A stretch of DNA of 64,000 nucleotides from Paralithodes platypus (Eukaryota > Arthropoda > Malacostraca > Decapoda > Lithodidae), in assembly GCA_032716605.1 (NCBI GenBank), contig CM064519.1, positions 26,942,708 to 27,006,707 on the forward strand. Direction: 5' to 3'. Position numbers and translations under genes: made by a program. This document shows positions 47,942 to 59,665 of the stretch, piece after piece. The notes under the pieces were generated by a model. The model did not search any database. It was not told where the DNA came from and was given only the letters and a program-made list of their open reading frames with translations. The stretch's first letter is position 1, and every line of letters starts with the position of its first letter.

Positions 47942-48446
47942 GTTTTTTTTTTTTTTTTTTTTTTTTTTTCTATATTCCAACTACTCCCTCTCGGGCATAG
48001 GCTGAGAGCCTGTACATTCCACCGCTCAACACGGTGAAGCCCGTGAGGTCTTGTTCCAGTCTGGGGAGTGAGACATGTGAAGCAACCATCATGGCTCGAA
48101 GCAGCTCCATCTCTGAAGCGGCTGGTTGCTTCGCTCAAGTGCTTCACCGTCTCACCCTCCAGACTCAGACCCTCACTCTCAGAACGCCACCTATTGAGCA
48201 GTGAACTCACTAGGCATTGTCCCCCTGTAACATATTTTGAATATGGGAATATTCATACAGTGTTATTTAATCAGGGAACAATGAGGGTACTTTTTTGACG
48301 TTTCGGTGGGCTTTGTGGTAATGCACTGATACTAGGTACATCACAAATTCAATCCCAATAATATCTTCCCATTGACATATCGGGATTTGAACCCGGGTCC
48401 ATTGGATTACCAATCCAGTGGCATGACCACTCCACCACACCTCCCC
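47942..48446 (-). mobile_element. tRNA-derived SINE, second copy
   Basis: Poly-T at about 47943-47970 on the plus strand is the A tail; tRNA-like head at 48371-48446 with B box GGGTTCAAATCCCG on the minus strand. Co-linear with the copy at 36079 except that it lacks the TTAA element. Confidence 0.8.
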
Positions 48447-49139
48447 ATGCAGAATTACCCAATGTAGGTCTATGAAATCCTTATACCGGTACTGTACTGT
48501 ACTCATGTATAATCCACTGTGGGAGAATAATTTTGATCACATTTATAAAACCCGATAGGCTATTAATAGAAAAAACGGAATGTTACCGGTGTTACCGGGC
48601 GTACGTCGTGTAAACACGTAAGTTGATGTCGAACAGCGTGGATGTGGGGGTGTGGGGGGCGGCAGCCCCATCCCATATAATACTAGGATAGGTTAGGTAA
48701 GGTTGTTAGGTTAGGCTAATGTCCTTTCAAAGGGGTATAGGCTAGTAAACACTAGGATATACCCGGTCAGAGGCAAGTGATAGCCTACGCCCGATAACAC
48801 AACTCTTGCCAAAAAAACGCCCATTCTAATCAATCTCGGAGGTGTCGGAGCTCTTTCGGACATCCTCACTGTTTACAAACTCCTTCTTTATGCAGCATAA
48901 TCGATATTTACCCCCTGCTCGCGCTAATGAATCGCTCCTTATCAGTCATATCATGACTATTATGTATAATTGTATAGGCGCCGCCTATTCGCCTAGGCTA
49001 AGTAGTCTCTGTTAAGTGTTAACTCAGGAGTCAGGACAGGACAGTACCCCCCCCCCCCCCCCCGGGAAAAAAAAAAAAAAAAAATCGAGGTTAAGGTCTG
49101 CTGAGTGGCTGCTGTAAGCCTAGGCTTCGAAGAAAAAAA
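48447..49139. other. No gene seen; repeat fragments
   Basis: Contains a GGTTAGG-rich stretch at about 48690-48715 and C and A runs at 49049-49083. The phrase GGTTAGGCTAATGTC(C/T)TTTCAAA occurs here and at 47760. Confidence 0.5.
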
Positions 49140-49678
49140 AGTACGATTTTAGGTACTGGACACCTATTTGACAGGTACCACCGAGGATTTAATACATATT
49201 TTTTTTCGGTTTCCAAACATCCAACACCAAGCTACACCTTTTTCTTGTCCGGTAATAGTATTGAAAACGATATACAGTAATAACTTTTTAAATGTGGTTT
49301 TCGACGAGAATAAAACGGCGCGGTTGTGCCGAAAATCGGCGGCGGGGGGAGTCCGTCGTCGCGGTTTGTTTACCCAGGACGCTCGAGGTTACTAACGGCC
49401 AGCTGTTTTACTTGCCCTCTGCTGGCCACATACATGACGATTATTATAATTCACGGGGGGGAGGGGGGGTGCAGAGCCCCCACTCAACCCTGGCCTATAA
49501 CGCAAGTATTTATAAAAAAATGGACCCAACAACTGATTATATAAGCTTAGCCATTTGAAGTCGACCGCCAAGGCGGCGGGACCGGGAAGTCACTCCGAGC
49601 GTAAAGTAAACAAAGCGACGCTAGCCTACTTCCACGAACGCAACAGAGTTGTCTTTATATTTCGTCTCATATTATTAA

Positions 49679-49910
49679 CCCTTTCACGCACATATGACGC
49701 AGAGGTTGCCAGATTAGCAATAAGAAATAGAGTTCTCTCACTCTTATAATTACCTCTCCAAAATTAGTTTTCTGCCCACTGCTAACTCAAAGACAACTGC
49801 AGAGGTTGAAGTAAGTAAACTAAAGGTTTCTAAATACTGTACCCCTGATGGTAACAAAGGCTTTATAGTATCCCCAATCGGCTCAAAATCGCGTCATATG
49901 TCGGAGAGGG
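49679..49910. mobile_element. TTAA-flanked element, third family (232 bp)
   Basis: TTAA at 49675-49678 and 49911-49914; ends CCCTTTCACGCACATATGAC and GTCATATGTCGGAGAGGG are good inverted repeats. Confidence 0.8.
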
Positions 49911-50280
49911 TTAAAGTGTCCCCATTGCTTTTTTAGTGTTTCGTACACCAGAAAAGGGTGTAGCTTGGTGTTGGATGCGTGGAAACCGAAAAAAAATATG
50001 TATTAAATTGTTGGCGGTACCTGTCAATCTAGGTGGATAAATCTAGTTATACTACCCCTATTTTGTCGCTATTCTGTTGGTACTAATGGGTTAATATTAT
50101 TAGTAGTAGACTTAGTATGGTTTGATGATGCGCGGAAATGTATATTTGACTTGAAATCGATACATTGAAGTATTACAAACCTTTGCGAACCCATAAACAG
50201 GGAACGTGAGCTGGGTTTAGACCGTCGCGCACCCATAAACAGGGAACATGAGCTAGCCTAGGTTTAGACCGGTTAGTTTT

Positions 50281-50315
50281 CGGTTAGGTTAGGTTAAGTT
50301 AGGTTAGGTTATGCT
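50281..50315 (+). repeat. Short interstitial TTAGG-type run
   Basis: GGTTAGGTTAGGTTAAGTTA then GGTTAGGTTA. TTAGG is the arthropod telomeric unit. Similar short runs lie at 16535, 23655, 48690, 58938 and 60650. Confidence 0.7.
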
Positions 50316-50650
50316 AATGTTAAAAATACTAAAATGTGACGGTCCTCGGTATTAAACAACACTGTATATCAAATAAAAAATAAAAAACAACAACAAATTA
50401 GCCTAGGCCTACCTGAAAAACTTGTATCTGGTTGGTGATAGGCCTAAATGATAAATTTGTATCAAAATACGTTTTTCTCCAGTTTCCGCGTCTGCTGAAC
50501 CATCCAAAAACACGCTAAAAGGCGTGTTTTGAAGGGTCGTGGGGGGTAGTGGGAAGTGGGGGAGGGTTAGTACTAGTATAAGTAACTGTAGATTTACCAA
50601 TAGGCTAGGTGTCCAGTAGGCAGTAGGCTAGCCTAACTAAAATCGTACCA

Positions 50651-51226
50651 AAAAAAAAAAAAAAAAAAAAAAAGGTTCTTGATAAGCCCTAGCCTAGGCC
50701 TAGGTCTATTTGGGAAATTGAGACTGACTTAAGATTATTTCAGGTTTTAGGACTGGGTGCAAATTTGATCTCTTTTGTCGGACTGCCCTGCTGGCAACAT
50801 AGAGTCATAGACGACGATTTCAATAATTCATAGGGGGAGGGGGGGTCAATTTGGCAAAGCCCCCCCCCCCCCCCCCTCAACCCATCGTGAATAGGCCTAG
50901 GGCCTACCACATTGGAATTAGGCTAGCCTATAACCAAGACCATGAAAACACTAATTTCTCAAAATCTGAAGGAAAAAACATGAAAAATAAGGGTGCGAGC
51001 CTATTCCCTATAATTACCGGTTAATTTGGCCCACCCAAGAGGACACCACGCCATGCCTTCAATCATTTCAATGGAGTGGAACAGGTAGGTTAGATTATGC
51101 TTTGCCTTTTCCCCACCATATATCTTACTCTGGAGGCTATTAATCACATACAACATGCTCTGGTGTATATGGAATCGTGCACAGTATATACCAAAATAAT
51201 ATATAAAGGTCAAATATATCATATTA
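50651..51226. other. No gene seen
   Basis: A run (50649-50672), a GC-run repeat fragment (50785-50880) with a long C run, and unique AT-rich DNA. Confidence 0.5.
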
Positions 51227-52156
51227 TCTTCTTCTTCTTATTGTTTAAATGTGCAGTTTGCTTGGAGGGTTGTGGTGTCTCCAGATTACTGCACAGGCGT
51301 TTTAGGAGGGGTGAAAAGAACAATTGTTAGTATTATAGTGGTTAGGAGAGATAGTAAAGGTGGATTTTATACTACTGTACTGTATATGGGGGGTAAGTTT
51401 GTCGTTGTCTTTTGAGGTCAGGGTGATTTAAGTCAAGGTGAGGGTGAGGTCAGAGATGATGATGATGATCAGTTGTAGTACAGTACAGTACTGCTCTATG
51501 TGTACTGTGTGATTCAAGTCAAGGTGAGGGTGAGGTCAGAGATGATGATGATCAGTGGTGATACAGTACAGTACTGCTCTATGTGTACTGTGTGATTTAA
51601 GTCAAGGTGAGGGTGAGGTCAGAGATGATGATGATGATGATCAGTGGTGGTATAGTACAGATTCAGTTGGATGGTAATTTTATATGCGTCACTTGCTGCG
51701 AAACGTCTCGACCCCAAAAATTCATGGGTCGAAAGGGCTGTATAGGTAGCCCCAATTAACCCTGGCGCGTTCTTCTTCTTCTTCTTATTGTTTAAATGTG
51801 CAGTTTGCTTGGAGGGTTGTGGTGTCTCCAGATTACTGCACAGGCGTTTTAGGAGGGGTGAAAAGAACAATTGTTAGTATAATAGGGGTTAGGAGAGATA
51901 GTAAAGGTGGATTTTATACTACTGTACTGTATATGGGGGGTAAGTTTGTCGTTGTCTTTTGAGGTCAGGGTGATTTAAGTCTAGGTGAGGGTGAGGTCAG
52001 AGATGATGATGATGATCAGTTGTAGTACAGTACAGTACTGCTCTATGTGTACTGTGTGATTCAAGTCAAGGTGAGGGTGAGGTCAGAGATGATGATGATG
52101 ATGATGATCAGTGGTGGTATAGTACAGATTCAGTTGGATGGTAATTTTATATGCTT
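51227..52156 (-). repeat. Tandemly duplicated LINE 3' tail with ~93-bp minisatellite
   Basis: 51227-51690 and 51774-52156 are near-identical tails ending (minus strand) in AATAAGAAGAAG. Each contains repeats with CAAGGTGAGGGTGAGGTCAG, a GAT microsatellite and ACTGCTCTATGTGTACTGTG. The right one joins the stop of the I-type LINE; the left one is probably the stub of another, severely 5'-truncated copy. Confidence 0.8.
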
Positions 52157-52480
52157 GTGATTTTGTTTGTTGTTCTGATGTAGGTTCCTAGGGCTGATGC
52201 GATGACATGTTTACTGTGCTGTGGTAGGTCTCCTCCACCTAGGATATGCTTGATGTTGAATGTTCCTCCTTGTTGGGTTACTACACTTCTGAGGTGGGTG
52301 CGGGCACCGTAATGTCTGTGGCAGTGGAGTAGATAATGCTCCACTGTCTCAGGTGTGAGGCAGTACGGGCAATTTTCATTTGCTTGCAGTCCCATCCTGT
52401 ACATATGCCCTCCCAGTCTGGTGTGTCCTGTTCTGAGGCGGAGAGCCGCGGTGTTTAAGGCTTTGTTCTTGTAGATGGTG
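52147..52480 (-). pseudogene. I-type LINE ORF2 C-terminus, frame-shifted
   Basis: Reads YKNKALNTAALRLRTGHTRL upstream, then CPYCLTPETVEHYLLHC, the Cys-Cys-His-Cys motif common at the end of I-type ORF2. It belongs to the preceding frame; the break is near 52480. Stop TAA/TA-rich at 52147. Confidence 0.8.
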
Positions 52481-55400
52481 TTTCCACACTGACCACTCTG
52501 ACTTGATGTTACTGTATTGTGTGCCAGCTATGGTTATTTTCCACTCTTCCTTGAAGTCTTGGAGGACGTCTTCTCTGAGGATGTTTGTCCGGTCGGTTGT
52601 GGTGTAGGGTATGACTGTTGTTAGGTGGAAGGAGTGCATCCCTTTGGCTAGTCCATCCACTATTTCATTATGGAGGATGTCAATGTGGCTGGATACCCAT
52701 TGGAGGGATATTGTGTATCCTTGAGAGTGGAGGGTGGTGAGGAGTTGGATCATAGGGTATACTATTTCCTTGTTTGTCTTGGTGTTATAGTTGATGGCTT
52801 GTATGGCACTTTTGGAGTCACAGCAAATGGTGTAGGCACTTACTGGGAGGGTGTTGATGATCTCAAGTGCACGGAGGAGTCCATAGAGCTCTGCTGTAAA
52901 CACTGTGGTTTGTTTGGGTAGCTTCCATCCCATGGTAAGGTGAAATTTTGGGATCCATAATGCTGAAGACACAGATTTGCTGTTGTTATTACTGGTACTG
53001 ATGCGTGATCCATCTGTGTATACGTGGGTGGAATTTTGGTGCTGGGTGTGGAGGACTTCGAGGAACTCTTGCTTGAGCTCAGCCGAGTTGTTTTTCTTGG
53101 TTGTTGAGTTGATGAGGTCTGTGTGGACTGTGGGTGGGATGTATTCCCATGGTGGGACTGGTGGTACCATGGGGGTTGAGTGGCAACCAAGGAATATGCG
53201 TGATTTTCTATGTATAATTTGCCCTACGCGCTCTCGGAAGGGTGCTTTATGGATGGGAGCTTCTTGAGGCTGTACTGGTACATTGCGGAGAGATGCAGAG
53301 AATGGGTGGGAAGGTGGGGCAGCATAGATTTTTGAGAAGTAGGTGGCACACTGTATATCCCTTCTGGTGTGGAGTGGGATTAGATTTGCTTCACACTGAA
53401 GGCTGGCCACCGGGGTTGATTTAAGGGCCCCCATTATGATCCTCATTGCTGAATTCTGTACCACCTCCAGTTTATGAAGATGGGTCGGTGCGGCTGAGGC
53501 GAATGCTTGGGCACAGTAGTCAAGTTTACTTCTGATGTATGCTATGTAGAATGTTCGGAGGGTTGTGGCGTCTGCACCCCATGTTGTGCCTGCGATTGCT
53601 TTCATGATGTTCAGTCTTTGGTTGGTGTTGTATATCAGGTAGTCTATGTGGTCTTTCCAAGTGAGGAGTGGAGCATCAAAAATTACTCCGAGATATCTGT
53701 GGCTCTGTGTAGGAAGCAAATCTTCTCCATTAAGCGTGAATCTTGGAGGTCTGTAGTTTTTCTTTCTCGTGAAGATCTGGTATAGCGATTTGGTTGGGTT
53801 GATACTTAGTTTTGATTCATTAGTCCAGTTCCCTAGGATGTTGAGGGCGTCCTGAATCCTTTGTTCGGCTATTTGGGGATTATGGTCTGAGGCGTATATT
53901 GTTATGTCGTCGGCGTATTGTATTGTTTTTGCTGGGTTTATGTTTGGCATGTCCGACAGGTACGCGTCGAATAAGGGGGGGCTGAGTGAGGATCCTTGTG
54001 GTAATCCTTTTTTTGTTGTTATGGTCTTAGACATCTGGCCTTGGATGAATACTTGGTTTGTTCTGTTGGAGAGGGAAGACTTTAACCATTGCAGCATGTG
54101 TCCTTTTATTCCCATTCTGGATAGTTTCAGCAGTAAGAGATCGTGGGGAACGGTGTCGAAAGCAGAGGAGAGATCTAAATATACTACGATACAGGTCTTT
54201 TGGCTTGAAAGGGCTGATAGTATTACCTGTTCCAGGTTAAGTACCTGGTCTAATGTAGAACAGGTAGGTCTGAAGCCGGCTTGTGAGGAGGGGATGAGGT
54301 TATTGTTTTCAAGGTGCCAGGAGAGTCTTGTCTGGACCATTCTTTCTGCCAGCTTGCTTATGCTAGGCAGGAGGCTGATTGGTCGGTACGATGATGACAG
54401 GCAGGGGTCCTTTCCTGGTTTAATGAAGGGCAGGATGATACCGTTTTTCCAGTCCTTGGGGACGTTGCCTTGTGTCCATGTTGTGTTGATAAGGTGAAGC
54501 AGTTGGGTGTGCATTGTTGGTGGTAGGTATTTGATAAACTCGTATGGTATGCGGTCATGTCCTGCTGTTTTGCCTGTTGGGAGGTGGGCTATTGCGGTTT
54601 GCATTTCAGAAGTGGTGAAGGGCTTGTTCATTTGTGTAGGACGATGTATAGCTATGGTGATCTCATTACTGATCCTGTTGGCTTCTTCTTGGTCAACTGG
54701 GGGTTCCTGGTGTTGGTTATTTTGTATGCGGGTAGCTATTGCATCGGCTCTGTCTTTGGGTAAAAGGCACATCTCTCCATCTATTGTGAAAGGGAATGAT
54801 GGGAAGGAGGGTCGTCCTCTGATGCTGCGGAATCTATTCCAGACTTCTGAAATTGGGGTGTCATGGTTTATGTTGCTACAGTATTCTCTCCAGGAGGATT
54901 TGCAGGTTGATCGGATTGTTTTTGTGGCAAAAGCTGTAGTTTTTTTAACTTGGATCCAATTCAGCAGTGATTTAGACCTTCGTTGTTTTTGGATAGCCCT
55001 TCTTCGTGTCGCTACAGCTCTGGAGCATTCCTCGGTCCACCAGGGTCTCAGAATTTTGTTGGATGGGAGTCCTGACGTGAGTTTGAAGTGTTGTGAGGCT
55101 GCTGTATCTATTGCTTCGGTCATTTTTGTATGCATGACGTTGGGGTCTGTATGGTTGCCATCTGGATTTTGTACAGTATTTTCCCAGGTCTTCCAGTTGA
55201 ACTTTGGGGGGATACGCCATTTGGGTAGGGTAATGGGGTATATAGGTGGGCTGAAGTTTGTGAACTCTATGTGTAGGGGCCGGTGGTCTGTGCCCAGGTC
55301 TGGCCCTACTTTGGATCTTACCTCTGGGGAAAGGATTCCCGAGCCAAGGCATATGTCGATGGTGGAGCTGTAGTTCGTTTGTAGGTTGAAGTATGTTGGG

Positions 55401-55918
55401 ATGAAAGGTTCTGATAGTAGGCTATAGTTGCTGTTTTGGATGTAGCTAAATATGTCGTTCCCTGCTGTATTGGCTGTGCCTCTGCTCCAGGAGGGGTGGT
55501 TGGCATTTAGGTCGCCTATCACCATGAAGGGTGTGGGTACTTGTTGGATATAATGAGTCAGCTCCTGATGTGATATAGAACCCCCTGGATTATATGTTCC
55601 AATGATGGATAGTTGTGTTTTTTTATATGGGAATGAGACAGCTAGGATTTCTAGTGTTCCATTAGGGAATGGCCTGAGTTTTATTTCTTTTGCGGAGAGT
55701 TCGTGTTTGGTTAGCAGCAAGATTCCTCCTCCTGGTCTCCCTACTCTGTCTTTCCTTATGCTGATGTAGGGTTTAAGGTTGGGTTTATACTTGTCAGTTA
55801 GCCAGGTTTCTGTTATAATTGCTACATGTGGGGATTTTGTTCTTAAGTAGTTTTTTAGTTCTGACAATGATGTTTTAAGGCACTTGGTGTTCCATGTCAT
55901 TACTTGGAGTGGAGCCAT
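52376..55918 (-). CDS. I-type LINE ORF2: endonuclease, RT, RNase H (1,180 aa frame)
   Basis: ATG at 55918. Endonuclease in about the first 225 residues (M-T-W-N-T-K, ITETWL, GDLNANHPSWS, GTDHRPL). RT follows, with KTAGHDRIPYEF, YRPISLLPSISKL, SSAFDTVPHDLLL, LPQGSSLSPPLFDAY and QYADDITIYA. RNase H at about 970-1095 has VYTDGS, TAELYGLL, CDSKSAIQ and V-D-G-L-A-K, so its four acidic positions are present. The frame ends early at 52376 because of an indel at about 52480; the true C-terminus, with CPYC and EHYLLHC, lies in the frame 52404-52147. Enzyme domains look intact; loss of the C-terminal motif probably impairs it. Confidence 0.92.
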   Translation of the reverse strand: MAPLQVMTWNTKCLKTSLSELKNYLRTKSPHVAIITETWLTDKYKPNLKPYISIRKDRVGRPGGGILLLTKHELSAKEIKLRPFPNGTLEILAVSFPYKKTQLSIIGTYNPGGSISHQELTHYIQQVPTPFMVIGDLNANHPSWSRGTANTAGNDIFSYIQNSNYSLLSEPFIPTYFNLQTNYSSTIDICLGSGILSPEVRSKVGPDLGTDHRPLHIEFTNFSPPIYPITLPKWRIPPKFNWKTWENTVQNPDGNHTDPNVMHTKMTEAIDTAASQHFKLTSGLPSNKILRPWWTEECSRAVATRRRAIQKQRRSKSLLNWIQVKKTTAFATKTIRSTCKSSWREYCSNINHDTPISEVWNRFRSIRGRPSFPSFPFTIDGEMCLLPKDRADAIATRIQNNQHQEPPVDQEEANRISNEITIAIHRPTQMNKPFTTSEMQTAIAHLPTGKTAGHDRIPYEFIKYLPPTMHTQLLHLINTTWTQGNVPKDWKNGIILPFIKPGKDPCLSSSYRPISLLPSISKLAERMVQTRLSWHLENNNLIPSSQAGFRPTCSTLDQVLNLEQVILSALSSQKTCIVVYLDLSSAFDTVPHDLLLLKLSRMGIKGHMLQWLKSSLSNRTNQVFIQGQMSKTITTKKGLPQGSSLSPPLFDAYLSDMPNINPAKTIQYADDITIYASDHNPQIAEQRIQDALNILGNWTNESKLSINPTKSLYQIFTRKKNYRPPRFTLNGEDLLPTQSHRYLGVIFDAPLLTWKDHIDYLIYNTNQRLNIMKAIAGTTWGADATTLRTFYIAYIRSKLDYCAQAFASAAPTHLHKLEVVQNSAMRIIMGALKSTPVASLQCEANLIPLHTRRDIQCATYFSKIYAAPPSHPFSASLRNVPVQPQEAPIHKAPFRERVGQIIHRKSRIFLGCHSTPMVPPVPPWEYIPPTVHTDLINSTTKKNNSAELKQEFLEVLHTQHQNSTHVYTDGSRISTSNNNSKSVSSALWIPKFHLTMGWKLPKQTTVFTAELYGLLRALEIINTLPVSAYTICCDSKSAIQAINYNTKTNKEIVYPMIQLLTTLHSQGYTISLQWVSSHIDILHNEIVDGLAKGMHSFHLTTVIPYTTTDRTNILREDVLQDFKEEWKITIAGTQYSNIKSEWSVWKHHLQEQSLKHRGSPPQNRTHQTGRAYVQDGTASK

Positions 55919-55923
55919 AGTTA

Positions 55924-58037
55924 CTAACGTTTTTTGTTGGTGTTTCTGAGGTTTCTGTGGCGGTTATCCTGAGGTGGTGATGATGGATGTTTGGTCTGGG
56001 TATGGGTGGTGTTGTTTTGGGGGTTTTTTGGGTGCTGAAAATCTGCCGTTTTGATGGTGGGGTTTGGTTGGCCTTGGCTTTTACTGTCGCTTGTATTTGT
56101 TTGTGTTTTGTTACTTTCATTTAGGCTATTTTCGGTTGGGATGCTCTTGAGTTGGCTGGTATTCCCAGTACTGGTACCAGTATCAGTTATTATTTGTTGT
56201 TGTTGTTCCGTGGGCTGTTGCTCTGTTGAGTTGACTTGGGTCATCGTGCACTCTGGTGACTCTGGTGATGGTTGTGGGGTGGGTGAAGCTGTATGGGCTG
56301 ATGTATTTGGTGCCAGTACTGGTGGTGCTGTGGTATCGGTAGTTGTATCTACCGGTACTGGAGGTGTTGTGCAACTTGTGCTAGTTGCATCTACCGTTAC
56401 TGGTGGTGTTGTGATAGCTGTAGCTACTGGTGCTGGTGGTGTTGTGGCTGTTTCAGTTGTAGCCTCCAGTATTGATGGTGCTGTGACTGTTGTAGCTACT
56501 GGTACTGTAGGTGTTGTGATAGTTGTGGTTGCAGGTGGTGTCGGTGTTGATGATGTTGTTATAGTTATGGCTGTAGTATGTGATGAGTGTGGTAGGGGGG
56601 GTTTTGGGCCTGGTGGAGGGACTTGGCAAGGCATTTGTGGGGGGTCTGGTTGTTGTGAGGGTGGCGGTATGGTTATGTTGGTGGAAGATGGTCCACCATC
56701 TGTATCAGTGCGATTATTTTTGTTTGTACAGCATGTTGGAGGTTGCTGATGATGGAGGCCATTATGTGTAGCTGCTCCTCCATTGGCAATGATGTTATGG
56801 TGTTAATTATGTGTATGTGCTTGCCTTGGTCTTTGGGGTTTGGTGCTTGTGGCCTAGTGTTTGAGTTGTGTTGTGGGTGGATGGGAAAGTTTGTTAGATA
56901 ATTGTGGGATGTCCTAGTTGTGGGGTTCTGATTCTGTAAGACATGGGAGTATGATGTGCTTGGGTGAGGGCTAGGCTTGTTTCCCACTAGCGGACGGTAT
57001 TCTGGTTGCACAGTTTGCACTGATGCACCTTGTTCCCTTGCTAGTGGTACCGGTACTGATGCAACTTGTTCCTGGATTTTATTCGTAGTACTGGCTCCCT
57101 GAGGGTTATTTTGGTGTTTTGCCTTTACAAATTCTGGGCAGATGCTTGAAGTGGATGGGTGGTCTCCGCCGCAGTTTGGACATCTGAATTCTGTGCTCGT
57201 GCATTCACTGGTTGGATGTAGTTGAGCGCATTTGGCGCAACGGATCGATGTTGCTCGGCAGTTTTTGGTCATGTGGCCCCATCTTTTGCACTTCCTGCAG
57301 CTGAGGGGCGGTAGGGTGTAGGGGGTGACAGTGCGCTGGAAAGTGGCAACTTTGATCATTGTGGGGAGGGGGGATCGAGAAGTGATCCGCACTCTTTTTG
57401 AGGGGCACAGCTCCCCAGTAGTATAATTTTTATCCGTAAATCTAATGACATTGACTATATTGCTATCTAGGCCTATTTCTGTTTCTAGTAGACTGCTGGT
57501 GATTTCCTCTACAGTTATGTAGGTGGGGATGCTTATGATACTGTGGGAAAGTTGCTGGTTATCCCTAGGTAAGGACACTGTAACTTCCCATTGTCCGATG
57601 TTGGTGGTTTGTAAAGCATTGTCTATTACTGAGGTGCTAAGTTCAGTGTCAGTGTCCACTGCCAGTATGCCCTTATCTTTGTTTAATCGTACGTTCAGGG
57701 CAGTAATGTGGAGATATTGTTCAATGTTTTTGAAGAACTCGAGGTACTTTGTGTCCTTGGAGAAGAATGCTGCATCTTTGGGTTTGACTAGTATGGTATG
57801 AAAAGTTCGTGAGGGGTACTTACCAGCGATGTTTGGGCTTACCGCTGGGGTTTGTTGTTCACCATGCCGCCTATGTATTTTGGATGATTTTGCGTTATTA
57901 CGAGAATGGAAGGCACTATCTAACCATTGATCGTTGTCTGTGGGGTCATTTGGGGGGGTTACATGCATGATAGGTGAGGTAGAAGAGGTGTTAGTAGCGG
58001 GAGAAGCTAGTGGGACCTCCCCTCCAGACGCCATCAT
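55924..58037 (-). pseudogene. I-type LINE ORF1 (gag-like, three zinc knuckles)
   Basis: Start chosen at the ATG at 58037-58035 (MMASGGEVPLASP); an upstream GTG codon is unlikely in a eukaryote. After a Ser/Thr-rich start and an RRM-like middle (SIISIPTYITVEEI) come knuckles CRKCKRWGHMTKNC, CAKCAQLHPTSEC and CPNCGGDHPSTSSIC. The frame ends at 56673, and a Pro/Thr/Val-rich tail (56634-55924) continues in another frame; a small indel at about 56680-56720 best explains this. Family role: binds the element RNA and forms the retrotransposition particle. Confidence 0.75.
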
Positions 58038-58937
58038 TTCCTTCACCTCCTTTCCCCTAGTATCCCTATGTGTGCATTCATGTCGTCAACACTACCCCTC
58101 CTACAGCTGGCGTTTTTGTTCTTGTTTTTTGTTGTTTTACGCGAGTTAAAGGGCTATTGTCCACGGCTAATACGTATAACGATGTGGAAATTATCGAATG
58201 AATCCCCCCAGCACATCTACCTCCACACCACACCTCCTTCTTACTTCCTCATTAGTCTGTCTATCCCCCCATGTAACTCCGCACGCACTCCTTAAGTAAT
58301 TAATTTGCACTGCTCTCACTCTTGGTCTGAGTCTCTCAACCAACGTCCATGCTTCGCTTCCGTAAGTCAGTGTCGGGATTACCACACTGTCATGCAAGGA
58401 CTTCTTCACTTCCATACTGACCACCCTATTTCTTGTTACTGCTTTTAGCATTCCTACAACCCTCTTCCCCTGTTGTACCCTCTCCCGCACTTCTTCATCC
58501 ATAGTCCCACCTTTACTCAACACACTGCCCAGATACTTAAAAGAGTTAGTATAACTAAATAAGTTGGTCACCAATTATTTTGCAATATTTGAAAACAAAT
58601 ATGGATTTTATATGCTCTAAACATAATATGAAAATGTGTTTTAAGCCTCGGCAAAACCTAATAAAAATAATATGGTACTAAAATGGAATTTTGTCGTAAC
58701 ATGGTTGTCAATAGCTTCCTACTGTATAGACGGCACCGATTCGTACACACGCCATTTTCACCTGTCTCCCGAGGTCTGTCCACCAGCTTTTTAGTCCACT
58801 CCACCTGCCCATCTCTGTCGATAGGTTGGGTTGTTTGGTTAGGTTAATATACTAGGTCTCAGAAACAAGATTCGTAGTTGCGGTAGTATTTACGGTATCT
58901 GGACACTTCGAGCGAATTCATATTCGAGCGGAGGCGC

Positions 58938-58990
58938 ATTTAGGTTAGGTTAGGTTAAGTTAAGTTAAGTTAGGTTAGGTTAAGTTAGAT
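58938..58990 (+). repeat. Interstitial TTAGG/TTAAG run
   Basis: Alternating TTAGG and TTAAG units over about 50 bp, flanked by inverted arms TTCGAGCGAATTC (58907) and GAATTCGCTCGAA (59010). It lies inside the 1,355-bp element at 58548. Confidence 0.75.
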
Positions 58991-59247
58991 TGTGCATCCG
59001 CTCGATCAGGAATTCGCTCGAAGTGACTCGCATTCGTATTTACAGATACGGCCGAATACCGGTAGGCTACTAAATGGGCGCCGGCCCAACCGCCATGTTG
59101 TATTCCACGTAGGCCTACTAGGTAGCCTACTACGGACACATTGTAGGCGTTAGGTGTGGATTAGGCTTGTATCCAATGTACTAGGTCTATGTTACTGGAT
59201 ATTTATGATTTAAATATATAAGTGCTACGTTTTCGATAAATCTGGTT

Positions 59248-59665
59248 ATATGGCTTTGCAATTAGGGAAATCATGAGCCGATTTCCGACATTTAGTTAGT
59301 CTTTTTCGATTCTCAAAATACGATCCAAGTTTTGCCAAAAATTGGCTCGGGTTTTCCAAAATTATGCTTTTTGGGGTTTGCAATTTAGGGAAACATGAGC
59401 CAAAATTCTAAATTAGGTTACTGTAATTTGTTTACTCTTAAAATTCGCAAATTCCGAGCCAAGTTTTACCAAAACTTGGCTCGGGTTTTCCAAAATTCGG
59501 GTTTTATGGCTTTGCAATTTCGGGAAACCTGAGCCAAATTTCTAAATGAGGTTACTGTCATTTTGTTCTCTACAAACTCTCAAAATCCGAGCCAGCTTTG
59601 GCCAAAACTTGGCTCGGATTTTCGAAATATTGGGTTTTAGGCCTTAGAAATACCTTAAAACCCGA
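59248..59665. repeat. ~130-bp tandem units each bearing a palindrome
   Basis: Three to four diverged units. Each carries CCAAGTTTT, a 3-base spacer and AAAACTTGG or a variant, extended by GAGCC/GGCTC. The clearest is at about 59454-59484. Confidence 0.8.

Larger units (their letters stand above)
49140..50650. mobile_element. Broken long-TIR element with nested insertions
   Basis: The left arm 49140-49250 (GTACGATTTTAGG, ACTGGACACCTA, then ATACATATTTTTTTTCGGTT) matches inverted sequence in two pieces on the right: 49935-50030 (inner part) and 50601-50650 (outer part). About 570 bp separates them. A TTAA element and a GC-run repeat also lie inside. Non-coding. Confidence 0.6.
52147..58037 (-). 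mobile_element. I-type non-LTR retrotransposon, near full length
   Basis: Two-ORF LINE: zinc-knuckle ORF1 (58037 to 55924, with a frame change) and ORF2 with endonuclease, RT, RNase H and a C-terminal Cys/His motif. ORF1 stop and ORF2 ATG are five bases apart, compatible with reinitiation. RNase H places it near the I group. Two or three frame breaks disable it, but most domains are intact, so it is relatively young. Confidence 0.9.

Noticed and set aside
56051..56749. Plus-strand Val/Gly-rich 232-aa frame
   Set aside because: Antisense of the Pro/Thr-rich ORF1 tail.
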